A stretch of 64,000 nucleotides of DNA from Lautropia mirabilis (GTDB lineage Bacteria; Pseudomonadota; Gammaproteobacteria; Burkholderiales; Burkholderiaceae_B). Below, piece after piece: positions 28,618 through 38,356 of this stretch; the stretch's first letter is position 1, and each line of letters starts with the position of its first letter. A program made the position numbers and the translations under genes. A model generated the notes under the pieces. That model was not told where the DNA came from. It did no database searches and was given only the letters and a program-made list of their open reading frames with translations. The stretch spans positions 62,001-126,000 of the forward strand of contig CAMCOS010000004.1 of assembly GCA_945876565.1 (NCBI GenBank), in the 5' to 3' direction.

Positions 28618-29381
28618 ATGTGGCCTTGTTTGCGCTCAGGGCGCCTTTGGTGGCCTTATGGGTGCTTTGTGGCCTGTTGACCATCGGCCTGGTGTTTGTT
28701 TGGGTGGGTCGAGCAGGTAGGCTCGCCTTAAAGAAACAGTGGTCCCGGGTTTTATTGTGGTTGTGCGGTGTGCGCACCCAAGTAGCGGGGCAGCCCGTTC
28801 GAAGCGGTGCGGTGCTCTGGGCTGTTAATCATGTGTCTTGGCTCGACATCTTTGTCTTGAATGTGGTGCGTTCTACGGCGTTTGTGGCTAAGCAAGAAAT
28901 CCGGCACTGGCCATTGATCGGTTGGCTAGCAGCCGGTGCCGACACGATTTTTATTGAACGGGGGTATCGTCACGCGGTGCACCGCGTGGGCCAGGCGATG
29001 AAGCTGCGGTTTGATCGCGCCCAAGCCGTGGGTCTGTTTCCAGAGGGCACCACCTCAGAAGGGTTGGATGTCTTGCCTTTCTACCGCAACCTGTTTGAGC
29101 CTGCGCGAGCATCTGGCGTGACGATTCAGCCAGTGGCACTGCGTTATTACCATCGCGGCCAGCGCAGTGCTTTCCCCGCATTTGTGGGTGAAGAGTCTTT
29201 GGTGCAGAACCTTTGGCGCCTTCTGGGCACAAGGGGTGTGACGGTGGAGCTGGTGTTTTTACCGCCACTGGCACAGGCCGATGATCAAAAGCCCACCCGC
29301 GATGCGCTGGCCAAAGCCGCGCATGAGTCCATCCGAGAGGTCGTGTTGCTGAACCGACCGCTACACGATGGTCAAACTTAG
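28614..29381 (+). CDS. plsC: 1-acyl-sn-glycerol-3-phosphate acyltransferase
   Basis: Membrane acyltransferase that converts lysophosphatidate to phosphatidate in phospholipid synthesis. The product is 255 residues from GTG 28614, which overlaps the preceding TGA and has GGGAG about 8 bp upstream (GTG 28599 is possible). It has N-terminal hydrophobic segments (about 5-32) and the catalytic NHVSWLD box (Asn72-His73-x4-Asp78), then FIERG and FPEGTTSEG. It ends shortly before the convergent apaH, across a small 11-bp repeat tract. Confidence 0.93.
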   Translation: MNVALFALRAPLVALWVLCGLLTIGLVFVWVGRAGRLALKKQWSRVLLWLCGVRTQVAGQPVRSGAVLWAVNHVSWLDIFVLNVVRSTAFVAKQEIRHWPLIGWLAAGADTIFIERGYRHAVHRVGQAMKLRFDRAQAVGLFPEGTTSEGLDVLPFYRNLFEPARASGVTIQPVALRYYHRGQRSAFPAFVGEESLVQNLWRLLGTRGVTVELVFLPPLAQADDQKPTRDALAKAAHESIREVVLLNRPLHDGQT

Positions 29382-29387
29382 GTGGGT

Positions 29388-29431
29388 TCTAGGAAAAGTC
29401 TAGGTAGAGCCCAGAAAACATCTAGGAAACG
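29388..29431. repeat. 11-bp tandem repeat, four units
   Basis: Units at 29388, 29399, 29410 and 29421: TCTAGGAAAAG, TCTAGGTAGAG, CCCAGAAAACA, TCTAGGAAACG. The third unit is degenerate. The tract spans the gap between the convergent plsC and apaH genes, and the last unit enters the apaH 3' end. The 11-bp period is close to one helical turn. No hairpin with T-run is present. Confidence 0.6.
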
Positions 29432-30261
29432 GCCAATGGATCCATTTCCTGGTGGCAGGCCACTTGCACCAATTGACGGTCCTGCAAACGCATTGCGGTC
29501 AGATGTCCCCCCCAGACGCAGCCCGTATCCAGACAAATCACGTTGGGCCGATTCAACAAGCCAAGCGTGGACCAATGGCCAAACACCACCGTGACGTCAC
29601 GCGTTGCGCGATCTGGCATGTCAAACCAGGGAATCAAGTCATCCGATCGGTCTTTGGGTGAAGACTTGACTGACAGCATCATGTGTCCTTTCGGGTTGCA
29701 CATGCGCAGCCTCGTCAAGGCATTCATAATCACCCGCAGGCGCTTGGTGCCGGTGTGACCATCTTTCCAGTGCGCCGGTTCATTGCCATACATCTTCTGC
29801 AGTAACTTGACCCAGCTGTCGCTGCGTAAAGCTTGTTCTACTTCGGCGGCCAGCGATAGCGTTTTCTTAACGCTCCACTTGGGCAGCACACCTGCGTGAA
29901 TCATCAAGTGATCCAGATCGAAGTGCGCCAGTTTGCGATGGCGCAGCCAATGGATGATGTCACCGGCATCCGGGGCAGTCAGTACATCGTGAAACGTGTC
30001 GTTTTTGCTCGGTACACGAATACCAGCTGCCACGGCAAGTAGGTGCAAGTCGTGGTTACCCAAGAGAAACACACTCCGGTCTTCCATGCTCATCAGGCGC
30101 CGAAGCGTTTGCAGCGAGCTCGGTCCGCGGTTGACCAAGTCACCTGCAAACCAAAACTGCGCAGATGGGCTCTGAGCAATTAACGGTTGGGATAGCAGGC
30201 CATCTAAGGGCGACAAACAGCCCTGAATATCGCCAATCATCCAGATATCAGGTGCGCTCAC
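29422..30261 (-). CDS. apaH: Bis(5'-nucleosyl)-tetraphosphatase, symmetrical (ApaH)
   Basis: Metallophosphatase that splits Ap4A into two ADP and removes Np4A caps from RNA. From the GTG at 30261 the product is 279 residues, with the metallophosphoesterase motifs [34 protein letters not shown] and a C-terminal LDTGCVWGG. The GTG overlaps the lptG stop (GTGA). A 47-codon extension upstream lies inside lptG and was rejected. Confidence 0.95.
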   Translation of the reverse strand: MSAPDIWMIGDIQGCLSPLDGLLSQPLIAQSPSAQFWFAGDLVNRGPSSLQTLRRLMSMEDRSVFLLGNHDLHLLAVAAGIRVPSKNDTFHDVLTAPDAGDIIHWLRHRKLAHFDLDHLMIHAGVLPKWSVKKTLSLAAEVEQALRSDSWVKLLQKMYGNEPAHWKDGHTGTKRLRVIMNALTRLRMCNPKGHMMLSVKSSPKDRSDDLIPWFDMPDRATRDVTVVFGHWSTLGLLNRPNVICLDTGCVWGGHLTAMRLQDRQLVQVACHQEMDPLAVS

Positions 30262-31439
30262 GCAAGGCCCCCTAGACGCTGCTGTGGTTGGCTCGTTGCT
30301 CTGTTGGGCCATTGAAATCGACGCTCCATGGACAGTAGTGTTCCGAGCGCCAAGACGAACGCCAAGATATTTGGTAAGAGCGCAGTCACAATGGGTTGCC
30401 ATTGATAGAGCAAGCCGATGTTTAACGTCAGTTGGCTCAGCATAAAAAACAGGGTCCCCGTCAATATGCCAGCAAACACCTTGGCGCCAATGCCGCCTCG
30501 ACGGGTCTGCATGTAGGCAATCGGCGCTGCGATCGTGAGCATGACCAGTAGGGTGAATGGATAAGACAGCTTACGCCAGACAGCCACCACTTGTCGTGTT
30601 GCATCCAGATCGTTCGCCTGCAAAAAACTAATGTAGTCCCATAACGTCATCAAGGACATCTTCTCTGGCAATGCAATCCGAGCCACCACCCTGGCTGGTG
30701 TAAGCGATGTGTTTAAGAGTCGGTCATCCACCCGATTCACCGTCATGATGGGTTTGGTGCTTCGCAGACCATCGGACAAAGCGGTCAGTGCACCTTCTGC
30801 GATTTGGTTGTCGGTCGCGCCGTACAGGCGCAGACCACCAACTTCAAACACCGCACGTTGTGCTTGCGACAGTTGCTCTAGCCGGTTGTCAGGACCGATC
30901 TCATAGATAAACAGCTTGCCCACTTCGCCAGAACTGAGCAGTTCGCCAATATTGAGAATCCGCGAGCCACCCGATTCCGTGGGTTCTCGAAACCAGTAAC
31001 CGCTAATTAGCCTACCACCTTCCACTTTGCCACGTAGCACGAGGTTTGCTTCGCTGTAACGGATTTCAGCGGTCGGTGTGACATATTCCGAGAGCACGAT
31101 TGCTAACGCGATGATTGGAATGCAAGCCGTCCAGAGCATGCCCAGCAGGCGCATGGCGCTCACCCCAGACACCCGTAAAACGACCAGTTCATTGCGTTGG
31201 GCAAGCCCGGCAAGCGCCAGCACTGCACCGATTAACACCCCAATGGGCAGTAACTCATAGGTGCGCGCGGGCAGCGCCAACAACTCGATGTACAGCAAGG
31301 CGGTCAGTGGCAAGCGATCATTGATGGTATCGAGTTGATCCACCAGCGTAAAAAACGAGAACAGGCCAACGAGAGCGAGCATCACAACCAGTGTGGCGCG
31401 GTAGAGCTCTTTGGCGATATAGTTGCGAGCAGTAGACAT
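30258..31439 (-). CDS. lptG: LPS export ABC transporter permease LptG
   Basis: Inner-membrane subunit of the LptB2FG complex that extracts lipopolysaccharide from the inner membrane and passes it to LptC. The 393-residue product has three N-terminal membrane segments, a periplasmic beta-jellyroll (about 130-265) and three C-terminal segments. [25 protein letters not shown] and [12 protein letters not shown] match LptG rather than LptF. lptF, usually adjacent in betaproteobacteria, is not in the window. It overlaps apaH by 4 bp. Confidence 0.92.
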   Translation of the reverse strand: MSTARNYIAKELYRATLVVMLALVGLFSFFTLVDQLDTINDRLPLTALLYIELLALPARTYELLPIGVLIGAVLALAGLAQRNELVVLRVSGVSAMRLLGMLWTACIPIIALAIVLSEYVTPTAEIRYSEANLVLRGKVEGGRLISGYWFREPTESGGSRILNIGELLSSGEVGKLFIYEIGPDNRLEQLSQAQRAVFEVGGLRLYGATDNQIAEGALTALSDGLRSTKPIMTVNRVDDRLLNTSLTPARVVARIALPEKMSLMTLWDYISFLQANDLDATRQVVAVWRKLSYPFTLLVMLTIAAPIAYMQTRRGGIGAKVFAGILTGTLFFMLSQLTLNIGLLYQWQPIVTALLPNILAFVLALGTLLSMERRFQWPNRATSQPQQRLGGLA

Positions 31440-31448
31440 ACAGTCAGT

Positions 31449-32312
31449 TTAACGGACGCTGGATTGCAGTTGCGCCCGGACTTTGGCAATCACCGGCTCA
31501 GTGTCAGGCATTTGTCCATGCCAAATCTCAAAGCTCTGGGCTGCCTGCCCAACCAGCATGCCCAGTCCGTCAGATAAGTGGGTGCTGCCAGCTTGCTGGG
31601 CCTGGTATAAAAATGGGGTCAAGTCACTGGCATACATCATGTCGTAGGCGCGCACGCTAGGCCCAAACAGTTGGGCAGGCAAGACCAGTGCGTCGCCTTT
31701 GAGACTACTGGCCGTGGCGTTGATGACCAGATCGAAAGTTGGGGGTTGGTCAAGCTCATCAAGGCCCCCAGCGCTAAGCAGGGCGGCGTCATTTGGGTGA
31801 GCGCTGACCCAGCCAGCCACAAGCTCGTGCGCTCGACTTGATGTGCGGTTGATGATGCGAATGTGCCGGCATTGACAAGCCAGCAACGGGCCGATCACGC
31901 CGCGAGCGGCGCCACCGGCACCAATTAAGAGGATGTTGGCGTTTGCCAATGGCATACCAAGGCGGTTGAGATCATTGACCAGACCCATGCCATCGGTGTT
32001 ACAGCCATGCATGGTGTGATTGGCTTGCCAGAGCGTGTTGACCGCACCGGCATCTTGCGCGCGCGCACTCAAGTGGTCTTTGGTCATTTGCCAGGCGCGC
32101 TCTTTGAACGGCACGGTGACGTTAAGCCCTGCGCCGCCTTGCGCAAAAAATGCCCGTACCTGCGCTTCAAACGCCTCTGGGGGCGAGTCAATGCGCTCGT
32201 AGACGAGCTCAATGCCAAACTGAGCCGCGAATGTCGCATGAATCTGCGGGGATCGGCTGTGTGCGACTGGGTGTCCAATGACGGCGAATCGAAGCGGTGT
32301 CTGGTTTGTCAT
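31449..32312 (-). CDS. aroE: Shikimate dehydrogenase (NADP+)
   Basis: Reduces 3-dehydroshikimate to shikimate in aromatic amino-acid synthesis. In the 287-residue product the shikimate site is GHPVAHSRSPQIH, catalytic Lys70 in NVTVPFKERAW and Asp107 in GCNTDGMG; the NADP loop is GAGGAARGV with NRTSSRA following. aroQ (3-dehydroquinase), the preceding pathway step, is encoded at 37847 on the other strand. Confidence 0.95.
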   Translation of the reverse strand: MTNQTPLRFAVIGHPVAHSRSPQIHATFAAQFGIELVYERIDSPPEAFEAQVRAFFAQGGAGLNVTVPFKERAWQMTKDHLSARAQDAGAVNTLWQANHTMHGCNTDGMGLVNDLNRLGMPLANANILLIGAGGAARGVIGPLLACQCRHIRIINRTSSRAHELVAGWVSAHPNDAALLSAGGLDELDQPPTFDLVINATASSLKGDALVLPAQLFGPSVRAYDMMYASDLTPFLYQAQQAGSTHLSDGLGMLVGQAAQSFEIWHGQMPDTEPVIAKVRAQLQSSVR

Positions 32313-32333
32313 GAAGTTATAGGACCAGGGGGG

Positions 32334-33224
32334 TTATGGAGCTCGGGTCTTTAGAAGGCCAGGGGTAAAACGCCAGGTGCGGGTAATGACCAACTGATCA
32401 ACTTGAGCGGCAAGTTGGTCTGGGAACGGTGCGAATGGTTGAGCCAATTCGATGATGCGGCGCACGGCCTGGTTTAGGCGCGAATCACTGGCTGGCTTAT
32501 CGATGGTTACGTTTGCAACGGTGCCATCTGCATTGATCGTCACGCTGGCTTGCAACTCACCGCGCGGGCGCGTATCGCCACTGCTGGGGTAGTGCTGGCT
32601 GCCGGTTTGCTCAACGCGCAAGCGCCAGCCATCGACGTAGTCGGCAAACGGATTGGCCACGGCGGACGGCGCATCGTAATACCGGCGCGGCCGCTCGTTA
32701 TAGCGTTCAATTTGGTCGAGTATGGCGGCAATACGGGCGTTTTGTTCGAGCAATTGCTGATCGACCTCATCAGAGCCAGACAAGTCTGCATCTTCAGGTG
32801 ACTCGCTTCGCAGCTGGTTTGGGCGGGCAGTCCAGACGCTGAGCAATTGCTTCAGTAACTGCTGTTGCTCGGCTTCGAGCTGGCGGCGCTGTTGCGTGAG
32901 CTCCATGAGCGAAATGTCTTCATCTTCCATGCCAATTCTGGGCAAGGGATTGCTGGCGATGCGATCCGGTGACGCTTGACCGCCACCTTCGAGGTTGTCT
33001 TGTGCCACGACCTGAGGGGTGAGCGGCACCGACTCAGAAAACGCGTTCACCAGCACCACATCAAGCCCAGCAGGCTTGGCGCCCATAGGCGCCAGGATGT
33101 GAGGTTGCCAGGCCAGAACCAGACCGTGCACGAGCAAGGACAATGCCATGCCCCAGCGCAAGGTGTTTTGTTGGGGGGCCACAATCCATCGAGCCACGTT
33201 CTTCAGGATGTTAGTGCCAGTCAT
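32334..33224 (-). CDS. tonB: TonB-family energy transducer
   Basis: A 296-residue protein with one N-terminal membrane segment (about 24-42), a long periplasmic region with a Gln/Leu/Glu-rich coiled stretch (about 108-130), and a C-terminal TonB/TolA-like domain: GELQASVTINADGTVANVTIDKPAS split around residue 235, then LVITRTWRFTPGL. It lacks the Pro-Lys/Pro-Glu spacer of classical TonB, and no exbB/exbD or receptor gene is adjacent. It stands between aroE and the RNB nuclease, a known Burkholderiales arrangement. Confidence 0.82.
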   Translation of the reverse strand: MTGTNILKNVARWIVAPQQNTLRWGMALSLLVHGLVLAWQPHILAPMGAKPAGLDVVLVNAFSESVPLTPQVVAQDNLEGGGQASPDRIASNPLPRIGMEDEDISLMELTQQRRQLEAEQQQLLKQLLSVWTARPNQLRSESPEDADLSGSDEVDQQLLEQNARIAAILDQIERYNERPRRYYDAPSAVANPFADYVDGWRLRVEQTGSQHYPSSGDTRPRGELQASVTINADGTVANVTIDKPASDSRLNQAVRRIIELAQPFAPFPDQLAAQVDQLVITRTWRFTPGLLKTRAP

Positions 33225-33238
33225 CTTTGCCAGAGGGC

Positions 33239-35122
33239 TTAGGCCGCGTCAGCCACAAAGCGGGCTTGAACGGTCAGGTTCAGTTCATCGGTTTGAACAA
33301 TTTCAACGGTCATTTGATCACCACGGTTCAGCGTGGGCAAGCCATTGACCTCAATGACCAGGGGAATGTCAGCCAAGCGCACCAGATTGTCGCGCACGAG
33401 GCTGGCCTGAAGGCGCACGACCTGATTCTGGGTGAGCCAGCGCAGGCACCAGTAACGCTCCATCTGGCGTTGATAGTCTGACCAGGCGGCATATTGGGCT
33501 TCAAACCCACCGATCACCGCAAACAGATCGTCATCTCGCTGCTTGTAGGGCGCCACCAACGGGGCAGACACACCGTGTTCGGCCAAGGCCAGCAACTGGC
33601 GCTGGTTGACCAGGTCCACGTAGCGCCGCAAGGGCGATGTGCACCAAGCGTAATACTCCACACCGATGGCCTCATGTGGCAGTGCATGCGTGCTCATGCG
33701 CACACGACCTGCTTGCTGAGAGCGAAACACACCCGGCAGTTTGTGCGCAGCCAGTTGCTCGGCCCACAAGCGGTTGGCCAGAATCATGAATTCAGCCACG
33801 ATTCGATCCAGCGGCGCGTCACGCAAGCGTGGCTCGATGCGCACCGGTGTGTCGCAATCGCTGGCTGCGCCGTCGAGATAAAAGTTGTAATCAATCCGAT
33901 TGTTTGATTCGGGTTTGCCGCGCCGCTCGTCGCGCTTGGCCGATAGGGCCAACGTTAACGCCCAAAGCGGACGCACCCATTGGTCGTAGGCAAACGAAGC
34001 ACTCGGGTCGTTCAGCGCTTCGGTGGTGATCACTTGGTCAAGCTCGTTGTGGCGCAGGTTGCTGGCGACCATGAGGCGCTCAACACGGGTATGGTGTGAA
34101 CGAATTTCGCCTGTCTCGGGATGTGCTTGAACGTAAAGCGATAACGCTGGCACTGGCTGGCCCGCGACGAGCGAATAATGATCGATGACGCGGTCGGGCT
34201 GCATCGGGATTTTTTCGCCGGGGGTGTATACCGTGGACATGCGTGCACGCGCCCACTGGTCAAGTTCACTGTCGCGCGTCACGCCAAGCGCCGGTGCGGC
34301 CACATGCACGCCAACTTGCAGCCAACCGTCTTCCATTGGGTGAACCGAAATCGCGTCGTCAATCTCGGTGGTGGAAATGTCATCCACGGAATACGCGGTC
34401 ACATCCGCGAGCGGCAACTCCTGGTGTGTGGGCAATTCGGGGGCGGCTGCAAACTCAGTGCCCTTTGGAAAGTGCGTGGCAAAAAATTTGGCGCGATGCA
34501 GGGCCAGCGCGTGCGTCCAGGCACCACACTTGAGCAACAGTGCCTCAATGGTTAGCCCAGTTTGCTGGCACGCTTGTTCAACAGCCTTATAGATCTGGGT
34601 GTTCTTGTCGGGGCGGGTTACCAGCGACAAGGCAGCGGCGGCGATGTCTTCAGGCAGCTCGCCAGCGGCAAGCTTACTGGCCCACTGCGCCTGTTGTTGA
34701 GCCTGCAGGCGTTTCTTTTCTTGGGCGGCTAGTGCCGCTTGCAGGACATCGGGCGGGGCAGCCCGATACTTACCTTTGCCACGCCGATGGAAGTAGATCG
34801 GTGCCTCATGTAGACACCATAAAACGGTGGCGGTTTCGAGCGCGGTGGGGGCATGGCCGAAATAGTCATTGGCCAAGTCAGCCACATCAAACTCATCTTG
34901 CGGGGCGACTTCCCATAAAAAGGCAGGATCCATGTCCTTGGCTAGCGCCGGCGCTTGTAGCGCGAGCGCATCCGGATCGGGCGCCTGAAACTCCAAAATG
35001 CAACTGGCGCGCTTGATCTTGCTGCGTCTGCCCGATGAGGCTTCCACTTGCAGACTGGTGTCGGTTTCCGACGTAATTAGGCCGGTTTTAAAGCTGCCGC
35101 CTTCTTCATACAGCACAAACAT
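33239..35122 (-). CDS. RNB-domain exoribonuclease (RNase II/R family)
   Basis: 3'-to-5' exoribonuclease family. The 627-residue product has an N-terminal small beta domain, the catalytic RNB region (DISTTEIDDAISVHPMEDG near 248-266 holds the acidic metal ligands) and HALPHEAIGVEYYAWCTSPLRRYVDLVNQRQL, split as HALPHEAIG and CTSPLRRYVDLVNQ, with the S1 domain at the C-terminus. Shorter than RNase R and lacking its basic tail. The start lies 1 bp before the yqiA stop region, so the two are coupled. Confidence 0.9.
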   Translation of the reverse strand: MFVLYEEGGSFKTGLITSETDTSLQVEASSGRRSKIKRASCILEFQAPDPDALALQAPALAKDMDPAFLWEVAPQDEFDVADLANDYFGHAPTALETATVLWCLHEAPIYFHRRGKGKYRAAPPDVLQAALAAQEKKRLQAQQQAQWASKLAAGELPEDIAAAALSLVTRPDKNTQIYKAVEQACQQTGLTIEALLLKCGAWTHALALHRAKFFATHFPKGTEFAAAPELPTHQELPLADVTAYSVDDISTTEIDDAISVHPMEDGWLQVGVHVAAPALGVTRDSELDQWARARMSTVYTPGEKIPMQPDRVIDHYSLVAGQPVPALSLYVQAHPETGEIRSHHTRVERLMVASNLRHNELDQVITTEALNDPSASFAYDQWVRPLWALTLALSAKRDERRGKPESNNRIDYNFYLDGAASDCDTPVRIEPRLRDAPLDRIVAEFMILANRLWAEQLAAHKLPGVFRSQQAGRVRMSTHALPHEAIGVEYYAWCTSPLRRYVDLVNQRQLLALAEHGVSAPLVAPYKQRDDDLFAVIGGFEAQYAAWSDYQRQMERYWCLRWLTQNQVVRLQASLVRDNLVRLADIPLVIEVNGLPTLNRGDQMTVEIVQTDELNLTVQARFVADAA

Positions 35123-35734
35123 TCAATTTACCTGCTTGAGAGAAATAGGCAGGCCGGCAAACGCCAGCATGCCGGGCATGTATTGTTCAAAATCAGACAG
35201 TCCATGATCACTGCCTGGCACGATGGTGTGGTGCGCGCCTGCCATGAAATCAACCATTTCGCGCCAATCAAGCACCTCATCACCGGTGGCCGCCATCAGC
35301 AGGTAGCGACCTGGCGCGGTGATTTTGCTGACTGCCATATCCGCTAACTCGGTGACATACGTCGCTTTAAAGCTCATGGGCTCAGCGCTGTGATACTGCG
35401 TGTGCTCACCGACCTGTGTGGCTAAATCCCGTGGGGCGTGTACCGCTGGGTTAATGAGCACTGCACGACAACCGAGCTCTTCGGCCAGTGCAATGGCGTA
35501 AAAGCCACCCAGTGATGAGCCAGCAATGGTCAGTTCGTGCACGGGTTGCTCGCAGGATTGCAGCAGATCCAAGGCTTGCGCGCGCGCTAGATCGAGCGCA
35601 GCTTTTGGGCTGGCTGGCAGTTGCGGGCAGCGCCAGCGATGGCTAAGCCCCAGTTTTTTGAAATATTGCTCAAGCACGCGCGCCTTAAATGAGGCGGGCG
35701 AGGAGCGAAACCCATGTAAATACAACATCATCAC
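35123..35734 (-). CDS. yqiA: YqiA/YcfP family alpha/beta-hydrolase (esterase)
   Basis: A 203-residue alpha/beta-hydrolase related to E. coli YqiA. It has the N-terminal LYLHGFRSSPASFKA, nucleophile Ser74 in AGSSLGGFYA, the acid region TGDEVLDWREM and His in GSDHGLSDF. Likely an esterase of unknown natural substrate. The start codon (GTG 35734 or the following ATG) overlaps the mpl stop, and the gene ends directly before the RNB nuclease start. Confidence 0.88.
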   Translation of the reverse strand: MMMLYLHGFRSSPASFKARVLEQYFKKLGLSHRWRCPQLPASPKAALDLARAQALDLLQSCEQPVHELTIAGSSLGGFYAIALAEELGCRAVLINPAVHAPRDLATQVGEHTQYHSAEPMSFKATYVTELADMAVSKITAPGRYLLMAATGDEVLDWREMVDFMAGAHHTIVPGSDHGLSDFEQYMPGMLAFAGLPISLKQVN

Positions 35735-37095
35735 GCGGATTGACCCAAGGCGGTAAGCAGTTTGTCGTGTACACCTCCAAAGCCGCCGTTGCTCATGATG
35801 ACGACGTGGTCACCTAGTTGAGCCTTGGCCACGACATGGGCCACCAGCATGTCCAGATCGTGATCGACCGTGAGCGTGTCACCCAACTCGGCCATCACTT
35901 GCGCCGGGTCCCAGCCCAGGGCTTGCTTGCCTTGACCACCCGCATAACAAAAAGTCTGGTCAGCTTGTTGCAGTGACTGTGGCAAGCGGGCAGCCATGGC
36001 GCCAAGTTTCATGGTGTTTGAGCGCGGCTCAAGCACCGCCAGAATGCGTGCCTTGCCCACCCGTTGGCGTAAACCTTTCAAGGTGGTCTCAATGGCCGTT
36101 GGGTGATGCGCAAAGTCGTCGTAGACCGTCACCCCGTTGACCACGCCACGCACTTCCATGCGGCGCTTGACCCCACCGAACTGATTCAGCGCGGCCAGGG
36201 CATCAGCCGCTGCGACACCCACACCATGGGCGCCTGCCATCGCAACCAGTGCATTTTTGGTGTTGTGCTCGCCAGTCAGTGACCAGGTGAGGGTGCCAAT
36301 TGGCTGGGCTCCCTGGTAAATCATGGTTTGACCGTCAGTGGTCTGGCTGTGCCAGCCATCGGCCTGACCGATGCGGGTGACTGGGCTCCAGCAGCCTCGG
36401 GCAAGTACCCGATCGAGGGCGGGCTCGCCATCGTTGACAATCACTTCTCCGAGGCTGGGCACGGTGCGCACCAAATGGTGAAACTGGGTTTCGATGGCAG
36501 ACAGGTCTGGAAAGATATCTGCATGGTCGTACTCGAGATTGTTCAGAATCGCCGTGCGAGTGCGGTAATGGACGAACTTTGAGCGCTTGTCAAAAAACGC
36601 GGTGTCGTATTCGTCGGCTTCGATCACAAATAGATTTTTACTCGCATCAAAACGAGCCGAGACCCCTAGGCCGGGTGCGATGCCGCCAATCAAAAAGTTT
36701 GGTTCCCGGCCGGCTTGCTGCAATATCCAGGCGAGCATGGCGCTCGTGGTGGTTTTGCCGTGAGTGCCAGCCACAGACAGCACATGCTGAGAGGTCAGGA
36801 TGTTTTCTCCAAGCCATTGCGGTCCGGAGATGTAGCGGGCATTGGCGTTCAGAATGGCCTCCATGAGCGCATTGCCGCGGCTGACCACATTGCCAATCAC
36901 AAATACGTCAGGGTTTAAGTCGAGCTGGCTCGCATCAAACCCTTCAACGAAGTCGATTTCCTGTTCGGCCAGTTGCGTGCTCATGGGCGGATAGACCGCT
37001 TGGTCGCAACCCGTGACCCGATGGCCTGCTGAGCGCGCGATCAGCGCGAGCCCGCCCATGAATGTGCCGCCAATGCCCAGAATGTGCAGATGCAT
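35731..37095 (-). CDS. mpl: Murein peptide ligase Mpl
   Basis: UDP-N-acetylmuramate:L-alanyl-gamma-D-glutamyl-meso-diaminopimelate ligase, which reattaches recycled murein tripeptide to UDP-MurNAc. From the ATG at 37095 the product is 454 residues, with the N-terminal dinucleotide-like fold MHLHILGIGGTFMGGLA, the ATP loop GTHGKTTT (110-117), EADEYDTAFFDKRSKF and DDFAHHPTAI. GGGAGA lies upstream of this ATG; a 59-codon extension would overlap the divergent TlpA-like gene and was rejected. Works with AnmK (61172) in wall recycling. Confidence 0.95.
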   Translation of the reverse strand: MHLHILGIGGTFMGGLALIARSAGHRVTGCDQAVYPPMSTQLAEQEIDFVEGFDASQLDLNPDVFVIGNVVSRGNALMEAILNANARYISGPQWLGENILTSQHVLSVAGTHGKTTTSAMLAWILQQAGREPNFLIGGIAPGLGVSARFDASKNLFVIEADEYDTAFFDKRSKFVHYRTRTAILNNLEYDHADIFPDLSAIETQFHHLVRTVPSLGEVIVNDGEPALDRVLARGCWSPVTRIGQADGWHSQTTDGQTMIYQGAQPIGTLTWSLTGEHNTKNALVAMAGAHGVGVAAADALAALNQFGGVKRRMEVRGVVNGVTVYDDFAHHPTAIETTLKGLRQRVGKARILAVLEPRSNTMKLGAMAARLPQSLQQADQTFCYAGGQGKQALGWDPAQVMAELGDTLTVDHDLDMLVAHVVAKAQLGDHVVIMSNGGFGGVHDKLLTALGQSA

Positions 37096-37168
37096 AAATA
37101 TGTCTCCCTGATGGCATTGTAGAAGGTTGTTTCTGCGCGTGAGTCGCACTAGCGCTATCATTGCGTGC

Positions 37169-37732
37169 ATGAAACGACGCACATTGGTCATCGGTGGTTT
37201 GGGACTGGCTGGCATGGTCGCTGTCGGCTGGCTGGGCTGGCGCGAAAGTTCGCGCCGTGCGCCGCAGGCCAATCGGGCGGTAAGCGCCGCGGTGGTGATT
37301 CAACCCGATCCCCAGAGGTTCTTTGCTGCGAGTCTGCCGGATCTGCAGGGTATTGAACAGCCGATGTCGAGCTGGCAAGGCAAGCCCTTGGTGGTCAACT
37401 TCTGGGCCACGTGGTGTCCACCCTGTGTCAAGGAGATTCCCGACCTGAATCGGTTGGCCGACAAGCACCGCGGGGCTCAGTTTCTGGGTGTGGCTGTCGA
37501 TACGGCAGACAATGTCAGAAAGTTTGTCAATGACGTGCCGATTGATTACGATTTGGTGATTGCGGGGCATCAAGGCATTGATCTGGTGCGGGCGCTTGGC
37601 AACAGCGCAGGTGGCTTACCATTTACGGTTTTGTTGCGAGCCAACGGAACCGTCCAAGAGGTCATTATGGGCATGGTCGATGCACAAACCCTGGATCGAC
37701 AGATAGAGCAATTAGTGGCGAGTTCAGCGTAA
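37169..37732 (+). CDS. TlpA-family thiol-disulfide oxidoreductase
   Basis: A 187-residue membrane-anchored thioredoxin-fold protein. A basic N-terminus and hydrophobic segment (1-24) anchor it with the domain in the periplasm. The active site is WCPPC (Cys83-Cys86) in VNFWATWCPPCVKEI, as in TlpA/ResA-type proteins that reduce apocytochromes or copper-binding proteins. The cis-Pro region is GGLPFTVLL. Start ATG 37169 lacks a visible ribosome-binding site; TTG 37127 is an alternative. Only 73 bp separate it from the divergent mpl. Confidence 0.88.
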   Translation: MKRRTLVIGGLGLAGMVAVGWLGWRESSRRAPQANRAVSAAVVIQPDPQRFFAASLPDLQGIEQPMSSWQGKPLVVNFWATWCPPCVKEIPDLNRLADKHRGAQFLGVAVDTADNVRKFVNDVPIDYDLVIAGHQGIDLVRALGNSAGGLPFTVLLRANGTVQEVIMGMVDAQTLDRQIEQLVASSA

Positions 37733-37846
37733 TAAGTATAAAATTAAGAGAAGTTAGGCTGAGAACAACGCTATGGGCAACGTCATTTGTCGAGAGCGCC
37801 GGTTTTTAGCGCTTATTTCCGGTTAGGCTCGCTTGGTTTGTTTTAC

Positions 37847-38287
37847 ATGGCACATCACATTCTGGTTCTGCATGGCCCTAACCTTAACCTGCTTGGTACG
37901 CGCGAGCCGGAGGTTTACGGCAGCACCACGCTTGCCGACATTGACGCGAGTTTGAAGACACTGGCCGAGCAGTCGGGTGCCAAACTCGCCTCGTTTCAAA
38001 GCAACCACGAGGGTGTGTTAGTGGACCGGATTCAGGTCACGGCTTCAGATGGCACCACCCACATTGTGATTAATGCCGGTGCCTACACGCACACCAGTGT
38101 GGCGATTCGGGACGCGCTCGCAGCTGTTAAGCACCCCGTCATCGAGGTGCACTTGTCCAATGTTTACCGGCGTGAGCCGTTTCGACATCATTCCTATTTG
38201 TCCGATATGGCTGTTGCCGTGATCGCCGGCTTGGGTGCCGAAGGTTATCGCGCGGCGGTCAGATCGATTTTGCAGCAGTCAGCCTGA
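37847..38287 (+). CDS. aroQ: 3-dehydroquinate dehydratase, type II
   Basis: Dehydrates 3-dehydroquinate to 3-dehydroshikimate. From the ATG at 37847 the product is 146 residues: [21 protein letters not shown] (flexible lid with the catalytic Tyr; quoted in part), [29 protein letters not shown] and [17 protein letters not shown] 20-codon upstream extension from a TTG was rejected on family length. No good ribosome-binding site is visible. Followed by accB after 69 bp, the conserved aroQ-accB-accC order. Confidence 0.95.
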   Translation: MAHHILVLHGPNLNLLGTREPEVYGSTTLADIDASLKTLAEQSGAKLASFQSNHEGVLVDRIQVTASDGTTHIVINAGAYTHTSVAIRDALAAVKHPVIEVHLSNVYRREPFRHHSYLSDMAVAVIAGLGAEGYRAAVRSILQQSA

Positions 38288-38356
38288 TGGTTCGGGTACT
38301 GAACCCTTGCCCCTGGCTGAATTCTTAATGACCCGTACGTTTGGGATAAACAAAAC

